From Halocaridina rubra (taxonomy: Eukaryota; Arthropoda; Malacostraca; Decapoda; Atyidae), in assembly GCA_037179515.1 (NCBI GenBank), contig JAXCGZ010015132.1:122501-186500 (forward strand): a stretch of DNA of 64,000 nucleotides. The letters are read 5' to 3'. Shown one piece after another: positions 56,340 to 64,000 of the stretch (position 1 is the first letter of the stretch; every line of letters begins with the position of its first letter). Under the pieces are notes generated by a model that was not told the origin of the DNA, did no database searches, and saw only the letters and a list, made by a program, of their open reading frames with translations. The position numbers were made by a program, and so were the translations under genes.

Positions 56340-57810
56340 CGATTCCATTTTGTACTTAGTGATACTTATCATACCTGTCCTTAAAACTATGGATTGAGAT
56401 AGCATTAACTACCTCCTCGCTTAGTGAATTCCAATTATCAACTTCTCTTACACTGAAAAAGTACTTCCTTACAGCCTGCAAAGAAGTTTTCTTACGAAGC
56501 TTCGAACTATGACCTCTAGTTCTGGAGCCAGCCATATCAAAATATCAATCCCCATCCACTCTATCATATCCATGAAGGAAACTAAAGACTGTCACTATAT
56601 CCCCCTTAATCTTCTAGCTTCGAGTGATGGTAAGTCTAATTCCCTCAGTCTCTCATCAATACTGAGATTACGTATTTCTGGCAACAGTTTCGTGGCATAT
56701 CTTTGAACTTTTTCAAGCTTAGCTACGTGCTTTTTCAAGTGTGGATTCAATAGGGAGCTGCATACTCAAGTTTTGGCTTCACATAGGTTACATAAATATT
56801 TCTCAACATTTCCTTGTCCATGTGCCTAAAGGCTACCTTTACATTTGATGAGAAAGCATATGCTGCCCTTACTATGCCATTTATATGCATTTCTAAGACA
56901 AATCTGCCAGTATGTTAACTCCTAGATCTCTCTCATTTTCTGTCTCTTGAAGTTGTACTCCTGCCACCAAGTAGTCAAGCTTGGGCCTTCTTGCATTATA
57001 CCCTTTCTCATTACCTGACATTTTGAAGTATTGAATTTCATTAGCCACTTTTCTGACCACTCATGGAGCCTAATTAGATCTTCCTGAAGTTCTCTACCGT
57101 TGTTCTCGTTTCTTACTCTCTTCACAATCTATGCATCATCTGCAAGCATAGTCATGGATGAATTTACAGACTCTGGTAGGTCATTTACATATACAAGGAA
57201 CAAAAGTGGCCCTAAAACTGAACCCTGTGGAACTCCACTACTAACTCTTCTCCATTCAGACACTGAGTGTCTCATTCTAACCCTCTGTTCCTTCCTTTCA
57301 GTAAGTTTTTATCCATTCCAAGACATTTCCACCTATTCTAGCCATTGCTTGCAGCTTCCTAATAAGTCTCCGGTGTGGGACAGTGTCAAATGCTTTCTGG
57401 AAGTCTAGGAATATGCAATCTGCTCAGCCCTCTCTTTCATGTAAGATTCGGCTTACTTCATCATAAAATTCTAATAAGTTTGTTACTGTTGATCTACCTA
57501 CCTTCTCTGAAGCAATGTTGTCTCACTGACAAAAAGTTGAAAGATTCCAAGTGAAGAGAGATATGTTTCCTTGGTAGTTTCTCCATAGGTTTTTTTTATT
57601 TTTGTGATTGTGACACCAGGACGGGGCAAAAACAAAACAAAAATCTTCGCTCATCAGCCTGCAAACTATTCTGGTCAAGGAAACAGGTCTATTGTTTAGA
57701 ACCGTATCCCTCCTTCCCCTTTTGAAGATAGGTATCACGTTTGCTTGTTCCCAGCGTCTTGGAATCTGCCTGGACCCCGTTGACTTTTTAAATATGATAC
57801 TTAGTACCAC
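56340..57810 (-). pseudogene. RT of CR1-l, broken
   Basis: RT blocks lie in several frames. 57523-57810 has LSIIFKKSTGSRQIPRRW and QANVIPIFKRGRRDTVL, then foreign residues from the 73-bp insertion. Near 57100-57400 lie the palm and the active-site region, with ADDA. 56922-57125 has ELQEDLIRLHEWSEKWLMKF. The rest to the KDRYDKYH-like end is interrupted by indels. Confidence 0.78.
57588..57660 (-). mobile_element. 73-bp 3' end of a LINE inserted in CR1-l
   Basis: A T run, ATTGTGACACCAGGACGGGGC, and an A-rich stretch replace about 5 bp of CR1 (CTCCATA and GCAAACTAT flank it). The same 3' end, (T)n-ATTGTGACACCAGGATGGGCC, begins the repeat at 61837, and a similar one ends the Jockey-like element at 9275. 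It is therefore an extremely 5'-truncated insertion with a poly(A) end, on the minus strand. Confidence 0.7.
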
Positions 57811-57816
57811 TGATAC

Positions 57817-59244
57817 TTAGTTTGTGCATTTTTTAAGTACATGAGGGGATATATCATCAGGACCTGCAGCTTTATGGACATCTAACTCCATCAGCGCTTT
57901 GCATACTTCTGTGGCTGAAAGGTTGATGTTCTCTAATAAAGGCCCGTGAGCTTCTATCTCTGCAATCTGAGGGGGTGGTTTATTTTCTACTGTAAATACT
58001 GACTGAAACTCCTTGTTCAATTCTTTGCAGATCTCTTCACCCATCTCAGTGATGCTTCCATCCACTCTCTTAAGCCTTAAAACCTGTTCTTTTACCTTCA
58101 GTTTTCCTCTGATAAAGCTGTGGAAAAGCTTGGGATTATCTTTAGCCTTTCTGGTAATGTCCCTTTCATAGTCTCTCTCTGCCTCTCTTCTTTTACTTAG
58201 GTAGTCGTTTCTTGCTCTTTTGTAGGTTTGCCAGGCATTTATGTTTTTTCTCCTCCTATACCTTTTCCAGCATTTATCTCTCCACTCCTTAGCTCTATTA
58301 CACTCATTATCAAACCATTTCTCTCTGGCATGAATTACACCTACTTTGGAAACAGGTATGCAGCAATCTACTATCTTCCCATATTTCTCACAAAAGATGT
58401 CGTACATTTCTTGTACAGATTTGTGGTAAAATATGATTCTCCAGTCAATAAATGCAAAAAGCTCATTCATTTTGATGTAATCTCCTTTCAGATGGTTCCT
58501 CCTCATGTCCTTAGTGCCTCTACTTTCAGGCAGAATATCTTCAATGATATACTCCATCAACAACACACAGTCGTTGCTCTTTCCAATTGGTGGTTCATAC
58601 TCAATTTTTACAATATCCAACACGTTATCTGTGAATACTAGATCAAGTAATGATGGCTCATCCCCATCCCTGGCCCTCGTTGGTTCCATTACATGTTGGT
58701 GTAGGAAATTCCCTTGTATGAAATCTAGGAATCTTGCCCCGAATGAGTCCTCACCACTGTGTGGGTCAAGATTTATCCAATCCATCTCTTTATGATTAAA
58801 ATCTCCCATAATCAATATCCTACATTTCCTCTCCCGTGCCATGTTAACAATTAAGTTTATGACTTCAATAGTACCTATATGACTTTCCTCATAAACTTCA
58901 AGCCTATTTTGGTTCCTTGGTGGGTTATATAGAACAGTTATTATAATGCTCTCTGACCCTGTATTTATGCGAGCAACAAGAAATTCCTTGAACTCACTTT
59001 CTATAGCCAAGTTTATTTCTTCAACTTGAATCCTTTCACTTATGAGCAGTGCTATCCCTCCACCAGTCCTCTCAGATCTTTCAACCCTTAATATTTTGAA
59101 TCCCTTAGGAAAAACTGTGACACTGTTTATGTCCTCACTCAACTTAGTCTCTGTAACTGCCACTATATCTGCCTTACTGTTGTAAATTCTATCTTTTAAT
59201 TCTACTGCCTTACCAGCTAATCCATCAGCATTTGTGTATAACAA
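57817..59244 (-). pseudogene. CR1-l ORF2: complete endonuclease and linker
   Basis: 475 open residues, the best endonuclease in the window: LYTNADGLAGKAVELKDRI, VAVTETKLSEDINS (catalytic Glu), RTGGGIALLISERIQVEE, TVLYNPPRNQNRLEVYEE, ILIMGDFNHKEMDW (GDFN), SLLDLVFTDNVLD, GKSNDCVLL (SDH altered to NDC), then the basic linker to [18 protein letters not shown]. It stops at 57817 by substitution. EEP nucleases of this type nick the target to prime reverse transcription. The lost SDH His would inactivate it. Confidence 0.88.
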
Positions 59245-59850
59245 TCTTAATGAGGCCCCATCCCCTGATCTTCTGTCATTATCTTCTTTATCTCCCCTTT
59301 GTCTGGAAGATCTGTGAAATTAAATTTTTTTTTCTCTTCTACATTTCTTTCCTCATTTAACCTTCTAGCCTCTTGCAACAGGTTTTTGATCTTTCCCATC
59401 TCTTCCTGTGTTCTCTATCATCTAATGAACACTTCTTTGAATTCTTGTAGGTCTTTTAGACTTTTTTTCCTCATCAATATTTCTCTACATGTTTCTCCTC
59501 TCTCAAAGGTTACTTTTTTGGTCTCTGCTTTCCCCTTGTTGGTGAATGTTTATAATATCCTTAGGACCACAAACTACTCCAAGCTTTCTTATCAGATCTA
59601 CAAACCTAGCTTTATTTTCTTCAAGTCTCCCCTGCTATGTTGGCTCCTGGGATTCGCTTATGCCTGAGATTACCACTGTCTTCTCTTTATCAAGTGCCTG
59701 TTTAATCAGTGGATTTGCTCTTTCCATCACAACGTCTTTCATTTTTTCTATTACTGTTTACTTTATAGTCAACTGTTTGTATGTTTTCCAGTGCCACCAC
59801 CTTCACAGCCTCTTTTACTGCCAGGTTCCCCTTTAGTGCATCAACAATTT
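59245..59850 (-). pseudogene. CR1 ORF1 remnant
   Basis: Immediately upstream of ORF2 on the minus strand. Pieces in several frames read VDALKGNLAVKEAVKVVALE, EKTVVISGISESQEP, ARFVDLIRKLGVVCGPKD, LMRKKSLKDLQEFKEVFI, and KIKNLLQEARRLNEERN, followed by EEKKKFNFTDLPDKGE. The order and the ending (LxxEARRLNEE) fit the RNA-binding ORF1 protein of CR1-like elements. Many stops are present, and it is incomplete at 59850. Confidence 0.6.
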
Positions 59851-60564
59851 GTACTTACCTAATTGTACTTACCTAATCGTGTTTACGGGAAAGAGCCCAA
59901 AGCCCGTATCTTCCCGTCTCCTGATCGGTTCCATTTTATACTTAGTCATACTTATCATACCTGTCCTTAAAACTATGGATTGAGATAGCATTAACTACCT
60001 CCTCGCTTACCGATTTCCAATTATCAACTACTCTTACACTGAAAAAGTGTTTCCTTACATCCTGCAAAGAAGTTTTCTTACGAAGCTTCAAACTATGACT
60101 TCTAGTTCTAGAGCCAGCCATATCAAAATATCGATCCCTATCCACTCTATTATAACCATGAAGGAATTTAAAGACTGTCACCATATCCCCCCTCAATCTT
60201 CTAGCTTCGAGTGATGGTAAGTCTAATTCCCTCAGCCTCTCATCAAAACTGAGATTGCGTATTTCTGGCACCAGTTTCGTGGCATGTCTTTGAACTTTTT
60301 CAAGCTTAGCTATGTGCTTTTTCAAGTGTGGATTCCAAAAGGGGGCTGCATATTCGAGTTTTGGCCTCACATAGGTTACATAAATATTTCTGAACATTTC
60401 CTTGTCCATGTGCCTGAAGGCTTCCCTTACATTTGATAAGAATGCATATGCTGTCCTTACTATGCCATTTATATGTATTTCTGGAGACAAATCTGCCAGT
60501 ATGTTTACTCCCAGATCTCTCTCATTTTCTGTCTCTTGAAGTTGTACTCCAGCCACCGAGTAGT
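59851..60564 (-). mobile_element. CR1-m: short 5'-truncated CR1 copy with variant tail
   Basis: Minus-strand copy from a tail of two units GTACTTACCTAATTG (variant of GTGATTACCTAATTG), through 3' UTR and RT C-terminal region, to the codons of LDYSVAGVQ (60564). It ends against non-repetitive DNA, so its right edge is a true junction with the genomic flank. Confidence 0.9.
59942..60556 (-). pseudogene. RT C-terminal region of CR1-m
   Basis: 204 residues: AGVQLQETENERDLGVNI, REAFRHMDKEMFRNIYVTYV, HIAKLEKVQRHATKLVPEIR, DLPSLEARRLRGDMVTVFKF and HSFKDRYDKYD. There is no palm, so no catalytic function. Confidence 0.82.
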
Positions 60565-61200
60565 GGTGAATGTGTGTTTCTTGGATGGGCTACTCCCTAG
60601 CTAGGGGGAATGAGGCCAAATATATGTATGTAAAATTATGAATAGCTATCAACATTGCTATTCATTTCGAATAAAGGGCTGACACCAATGGAACTATTTA
60701 TTGACTTGTGATAACCATTTGGGCCTATATTTTTACAGCTTGTGCAATGAAATATAATCCTATGTGTTTCTGAAGTATCAGCCTTCATTCCATTCTCATA
60801 TTTTTAAAATAATAACACAAAACTACTGAAGCTTATTCTTCCCCATAACAAAATATCCTGGCGTCCAGACCATGTAATCTTGTCTACCATGTTGAACGAA
60901 CATCTGATATTTCAATGTCATTGAAGAGCTTTCCTCTTATGAACTGTTTCCTACACGTTTTTGTTGTAAATTTCACCTCCTACAGGAAAAACGTAGAGTT
61001 TACTTATGTAATGATAATTTTCATTCATGTATGCATAACATTGATAAATTCTAATTTAGCTTTCCATATTACTAATAAATTATCCAAGTTAAATTTTAAA
61101 GTTCCGCAATCGATGAACTCAAATTTTGTAACAAAGATTAAACCCAATTCACTTGAGACTATATAGTCGAGCCGGGTTAAAGTGAAAGGTTGTGCGTTCT
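60565..61200. other. Low-repeat flank, no gene identified
   Basis: About 630 bp of AT-rich DNA with no family resemblance strong enough to name and no coding signal. Near 61157 is the palindrome GACTATATAGTC, which contains a TATA-like core on both strands. Confidence 0.45.
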
Positions 61201-61225
61201 CACGGCTTGAGAGGAAATTAATTTT

Positions 61226-61234
61226 AGCCAATCA
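61226..61234 (+). promoter_or_regulatory. CCAAT box (NF-Y type)
   Basis: AGCCAATCA fits the NF-Y consensus core with purine 5' flank and C-A 3' flank. It pairs with the inverted box about 50 bp downstream. Confidence 0.5.
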
Positions 61235-61273
61235 TAAAAGAGAACAGGGAGTAGATTTTGCAAAATCTATTTT

Positions 61274-61283
61274 CTGATTGGTC
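61274..61283 (-). promoter_or_regulatory. Inverted CCAAT box (NF-Y type)
   Basis: CTGATTGGTC is the reverse complement of GACCAATCAG, an excellent NF-Y site. It lies about 50 bp before the CRE. Confidence 0.5.
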
Positions 61284-61332
61284 AGGCTGTCTATGGCAGC
61301 CCTCTTTTCGTCCTCTTCCCCCCCTCCCCCCA

Positions 61333-61340
61333 TGACGTCA
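61333..61340. promoter_or_regulatory. Perfect palindromic CRE (CREB/ATF site)
   Basis: TGACGTCA, the full 8-bp cAMP-response element, follows a pyrimidine-rich stretch (CCCCCCCTCCCCCCA). Combined with CCAAT boxes it resembles a housekeeping-type promoter. Binding is inferred only. Confidence 0.55.
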
Positions 61341-61679
61341 GAGAAGTTGTTTGTGTTTTCCATTTTTAGTCTTTGGGTTGTCCACCCGTCTCCTGTTAAT
61401 TAAGTGTCTTCTTTCCCTCGTGCGATGTCGTAAAAGAAAGTGTTAGGGGTGCCTCATACGATACTTACGCTACACCGTTTCTTAGGGGTAGGTCCTTAAG
61501 CTTATTTCTCATTATAATGGAGGGGTAAAAGGGAATCCAGTAATCATATGTGAGGAGGGGAAACGCCTCAATGATCATGGGGTGGGGTTGCTCACTTCCT
61601 CGAACACTTTCCGTCGGAATGTTGTGAATCACGAGCGGATTTTATCATTGTTCTCACGGTGTGCCCGAATTCATTACGA

Positions 61680-61690
61680 GAAAGGTAAGA
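61680..61690 (+). other. Candidate 5' splice site
   Basis: GAAAG|GTAAGA, close to the metazoan U1 consensus, with the exon ending at 61684. It is the main support for reading 61340-61684 as a first exon on the plus strand. The matching acceptor is not identified in this window. Confidence 0.4.
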
Positions 61691-61836
61691 TTGTTGTGTG
61701 GCCATTGTAATGTTAAAGAGAATGTTTGCAGGCGTAAAATCTGTAAATCGTACCAAAGTAAGAGGTAGAATATGCTGTTGGTTTTTGCCATAGTTGTAAG
61801 CCCAAACGGTCCTACCCAGGAACATACAAGGCTGGA

Positions 61837-62097
61837 TTTTTTTTTTTTTTTATTGTGACACCAGGATGGGCCAAAGAAAAAAAAATAATAAATCTACCCT
61901 CATCAGGCCTGGGTACGAAGAAAACATAGAGAGAACCAGAGATCGGGAGTGTATTGTGACTTGTTAGATGTGAAGGGATAATAAGGCATGTGTAACGAGT
62001 ATGCAAGAATATTCGGTGTTGATGTAGGCATAGTAAGAGAACCGTAACTGAAGGAAGACTTAACATCGAACTGTCCTGGACACTGCTTCCTGACACC
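61837..62097 (-). repeat. LINE 3'-end or SINE-like repeat with T run
   Basis: Begins with a 15-base T run and ATTGTGACACCAGGATGGGCC, matching the 73-bp insertion at 57588 and resembling the 3' end of the Jockey-like element at 9275. It is thus the A-tailed 3' end of a minus-strand retroelement. The inner part (about 200 bp) matches nothing else here. The right edge is approximate. It lies in the putative first intron. Confidence 0.55.
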
Positions 62098-63160
62098 CTG
62101 TGCTTGGAGCTGACAATATTGTTTTTTTTCTTTGTAGCTTAGTTCTTACGGTCTACATTTACGGGTTAGGGCTATCCAACTTCCCCTGTCGTTGGTTGCT
62201 GTGGTGTTTCAGAATGTCATGGTTAAGATTCGTTTTAAGCACCCCGCCATAATTTGTATATATACCTTTTCAGATATTATTTCTCTGACATATATTTCTA
62301 AAACTCTCATTACTCGCTCTCGGGAAGCTTTTGCTTTGGTAAAATTACCCAAGTAAATTTATAGACAATTATTAAAAGTTAGATAAACCGCTGGAGGAGC
62401 CGTTTACTAACCTGAGAAATGCAGCCAATTTGTAAGTGGGACGTACTGCTGTTTATACGCCTAAGTTTACCTAATTAAGGTTCCTAATCTAACCTAGGTT
62501 AGGTTAGGGAGGTTAGTTATAGTTATGTTCCTTATGGTAAATATTGGCATTTAAATGGCAGGGCATCTCATTTGCGAATTGGCGGTGAGGTTGCGTCTCT
62601 CGGGTTTGTGGAGGCTCCCCCTTTGGTTTTCTAACTTCTTATAATCGACCGTACATTTATTTGCATGATTTCTATCAAAGTGAAAGGTTTCTAGGAATGG
62701 GAGAGGTAAGTTTTAGACATATATAGGGTGCACAAAACGAATCTTAGCCAATGTCATTACGTGATCATCTCTTATGTTATGGTATCCACTCGGAAATGAC
62801 ATTTGCAAATGTTCGTATGAATATTCGCCAGGTTTGTGACTTAAGTTTGATACCCAAACTGCCCCGCCATGTACAGTACAATAACAGTCCTAACTGACTA
62901 TTTTGATGATCATGTATAGGATTAGATTCTCGGAACTGCTGAATTTTATGCTTATCTCAGGTATAGAGATCCAGTTGGAACAGCTCACACATGGATTTCT
63001 TATTCTTACCAGAGCTCGAAAAATAAATGCCTTTGGCTGTCTGTTAGATGTAAAGAATGGAAGGTAAATTTTTGCAATTGGACCTGTCAATTTGGAGGTG
63101 AAAATTATATTTTTCCTATGGCTTTTGAAGTGTTCTGAATAAATTTCAAATTGAAAGCCA
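62098..63160. other. Non-repetitive stretch, no gene identified
   Basis: About 1.06 kb without recognisable coding potential or element. It contains a short AACCTAGGTTAGGTTAGG run near 62500 and a splice-donor-like GAGAGGTAAGTTTT near 62700. If the candidate promoter at 61220-61690 is real, this is intronic. Confidence 0.4.
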
Positions 63161-63308
63161 CTTGAAATGTATGCTAACTTAACCAGACCAATCCTTACCT
63201 AACCTTAAAATAGTAATTTTCGACATTTACCCTTTGGTTTTGGATGTTTTTAAGTTACTATTATTTGAATTAGGTTAGGAGTGGTTGGCATACATTTTCT
63301 GTCTAGTT
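63161..63308. repeat. Imperfect inverted repeat, about 148 bp
   Basis: Left arm AAATGTATGCTAAC...CCTAACCTTAAAATAGTAA (about 63165-63217) and right arm TTACTATTATTTGAATTAGG...GTTGGCATACATTTT (about 63252-63298) are imperfect reverse complements around a loop of about 35 bp. It could be a small MITE or an incidental hairpin. No target duplication was assigned. Confidence 0.45.
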
Positions 63309-63668
63309 TTCATTGTCAAATTTTTTCAAAACACATCAGAAACCAATGGAAATATAAAATATTCACCTGCAAATTGAGACGGGTTACAAATTTAAAAAAA
63401 TTTGCTGAATGAAAATCCTTAGCCTTAATTAAAATTATGGTCATGCAGATGCTTGCTCGAAAATTAAAAGAGAGATGTATGTCTTGAAATCTTGTGTGTT
63501 GTTCTCAGTTTACAAAGGATTTAGTACGTGAGTCATGTATGCCTTTGGTAGGTCAAAGGACAATAACAAATGTAGGTATTAGGGAGTAGTGAACAATGTT
63601 AAGAACGGTATTCTTGCATTGTTGAAACTATTGGTCTTACATGTTTAAGTTGTGTGGGTTTAGGTTTA
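63309..63668. other. Non-repetitive stretch, no gene identified
   Basis: About 360 bp of AT-rich DNA in which I see no element, reading frame or RNA gene. Confidence 0.4.
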
Positions 63669-64000
63669 CAGTAACCCCTCGCTATATAGCGGTTCACCTA
63701 TCGCGAATTCAGTGCATTGCGTTTTTTTTTTTTTGGCGAGTTTTTTTTTCTGTGTATATGCAAAAATATTAAAATTTAAAAAAATGAAAATTTTCAGTAT
63801 TTTCATTATTTTATTGAAAAACTAAATTTTTATCGTTTTATTGCTAAAAAAAATTTATTTCCCAGCCTAAGAATAATAAAACAGTAAGAAAAAGTAAAAA
63901 AACATAAATTTAAACATGTAACTCTGCACCATAGAGAGTACGATACCGGTATCAGTGTTTCAGAAAACGCAAAGGGTCGCACCTACGTGAGCTAGCATAT
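63669..64000 (+). mobile_element. pogo/Tigger-type DNA transposon end, cut by window
   Basis: CAGTAACCCCTCGCTATATA and GCGGTTCACCTATCGCG form the terminal inverted repeat typical of pogo/Tigger elements (Tc1/mariner superfamily). It is preceded by TA (63667-63668), the duplicated target dinucleotide. The remaining 270 bp are A/T-rich internal sequence without transposase. The other end lies beyond the window, so MITE or autonomous status is unknown. Confidence 0.72.

Larger units (their letters stand above)
56266..59850 (-). mobile_element. CR1-l: longest CR1 copy, with ORF1 remnant
   Basis: Minus-strand copy from tail (56266-56296) through RT, linker and the full endonuclease to an ORF1 remnant (59245-59850). 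It is the only copy reaching ORF1. It is more diverged than CR1-d, -g or -k. A 73-bp foreign piece lies at 57588-57660. Its 5' end abuts the tail of CR1-m. Confidence 0.9.
61220..61690 (+). promoter_or_regulatory. Candidate host promoter and non-coding first exon
   Basis: A locally CpG-rich block, unlike the rest of the window. Two CCAAT boxes in opposite orientation (61226-61234, 61274-61283) are followed by a perfect CRE TGACGTCA at 61333-61340. About 345 bp further on is a consensus 5' splice site (AAAG|GTAAGA at 61684/61685). Between CRE and donor only short frames exist, for example ATGATCATGGGGTGG ending within about 20 codons, so the exon would be 5' UTR. Transcription start and downstream exons are not visible. 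Direction + is inferred from the splice donor. Confidence 0.45.

Noticed and set aside
62490..62515. AACCTAGGTTAGGTTAGG considered as interstitial telomere repeat (TTAGG)n
   Set aside because: Only about two TTAGG units in a row. Similar AACCT motifs are scattered nearby, and there is no array.

Overview
This is a repeat-dominated stretch of an animal genome, most likely a decapod crustacean. That assignment is an inference from the dense CR1/L2-like, RTE, Jockey-like, BEL/Pao and Ty3/gypsy families, (TA)n arrays of 150-440 bp, and the style of the CR1 3' end. There are no operons, no bacterial features and no intact host protein-coding gene. Almost every long reading frame belongs to a transposable element, and nearly all are broken.

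The dominant family is one CR1/L2-like non-LTR retrotransposon with at least 13 copies or fragments (called CR1-a to CR1-m here), 11 of them on the minus strand. Each has EEP endonuclease and RT remnants, a short 3' UTR with a hairpin, and a tail built of CAATTAGGTAATCA-type units. The second theme is an LTR family: a 4.8 kb gag-protease element without pol (11894-16686), a partial relative (about 24050-26608) and four further LTRs (920-2078 bp overall). Four of these insertions have matching 5-bp target duplications.

Layout: 1-4017 CR1-a, a TA array, old CR1-b and CR1-c. 4018-6387 truncated Mag-like Ty3/gypsy element joined to a short Penelope-like tail. 6650-9244 CR1-d. 9271-11460 Jockey-like element. 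11521-11886 TA array. 11894-16686 LTR element inserted in a CR1 tail. 16687-22794 head-to-tail CR1-e, -f, -g. 22795-23231 TA array. 23248-24032 large foldback palindrome. 24050-26608 second gag-LTR element with an LTR inside it. 26670-28560 second Jockey-like copy. 29300-30340 RTE remnant. 31160-32190 CR1-group/Rex1-like remnant. 32350-33235 Ty3/gypsy integrase remnant. 33238-36134 plus-strand CR1-h and CR1-i. 36135-38212 LTR. 38213-49990 a BEL/Pao element broken up by a hAT MITE, a TA array, CR1-j (itself holding a solo LTR) and another solo LTR. 49993-51050 a second RTE-like remnant. 51060-56265 CR1-k carrying a nearly intact 3.1 kb RTE element with an 18-bp target duplication. 56266-60564 CR1-l and CR1-m.

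From about 60565 to the end the character changes. Repeats thin out and CpG becomes locally common. Two opposed CCAAT boxes, a perfect cAMP-response element and a strong 5' splice site suggest a host promoter and non-coding first exon around 61220-61690. A pogo/Tigger-type DNA transposon starts at 63669 and runs off the window.

The nesting gives a relative chronology: BEL/Pao before CR1-j before its solo LTR; CR1-k before the RTE element; the CR1 tail before the LTR element. I found no convincing undescribed biological system. The most interesting signals are the recurrent CR1 tail-to-truncated-end junctions, the foldback element, the pol-less LTR family with a tandem repeat inside its LTR, and the candidate promoter.
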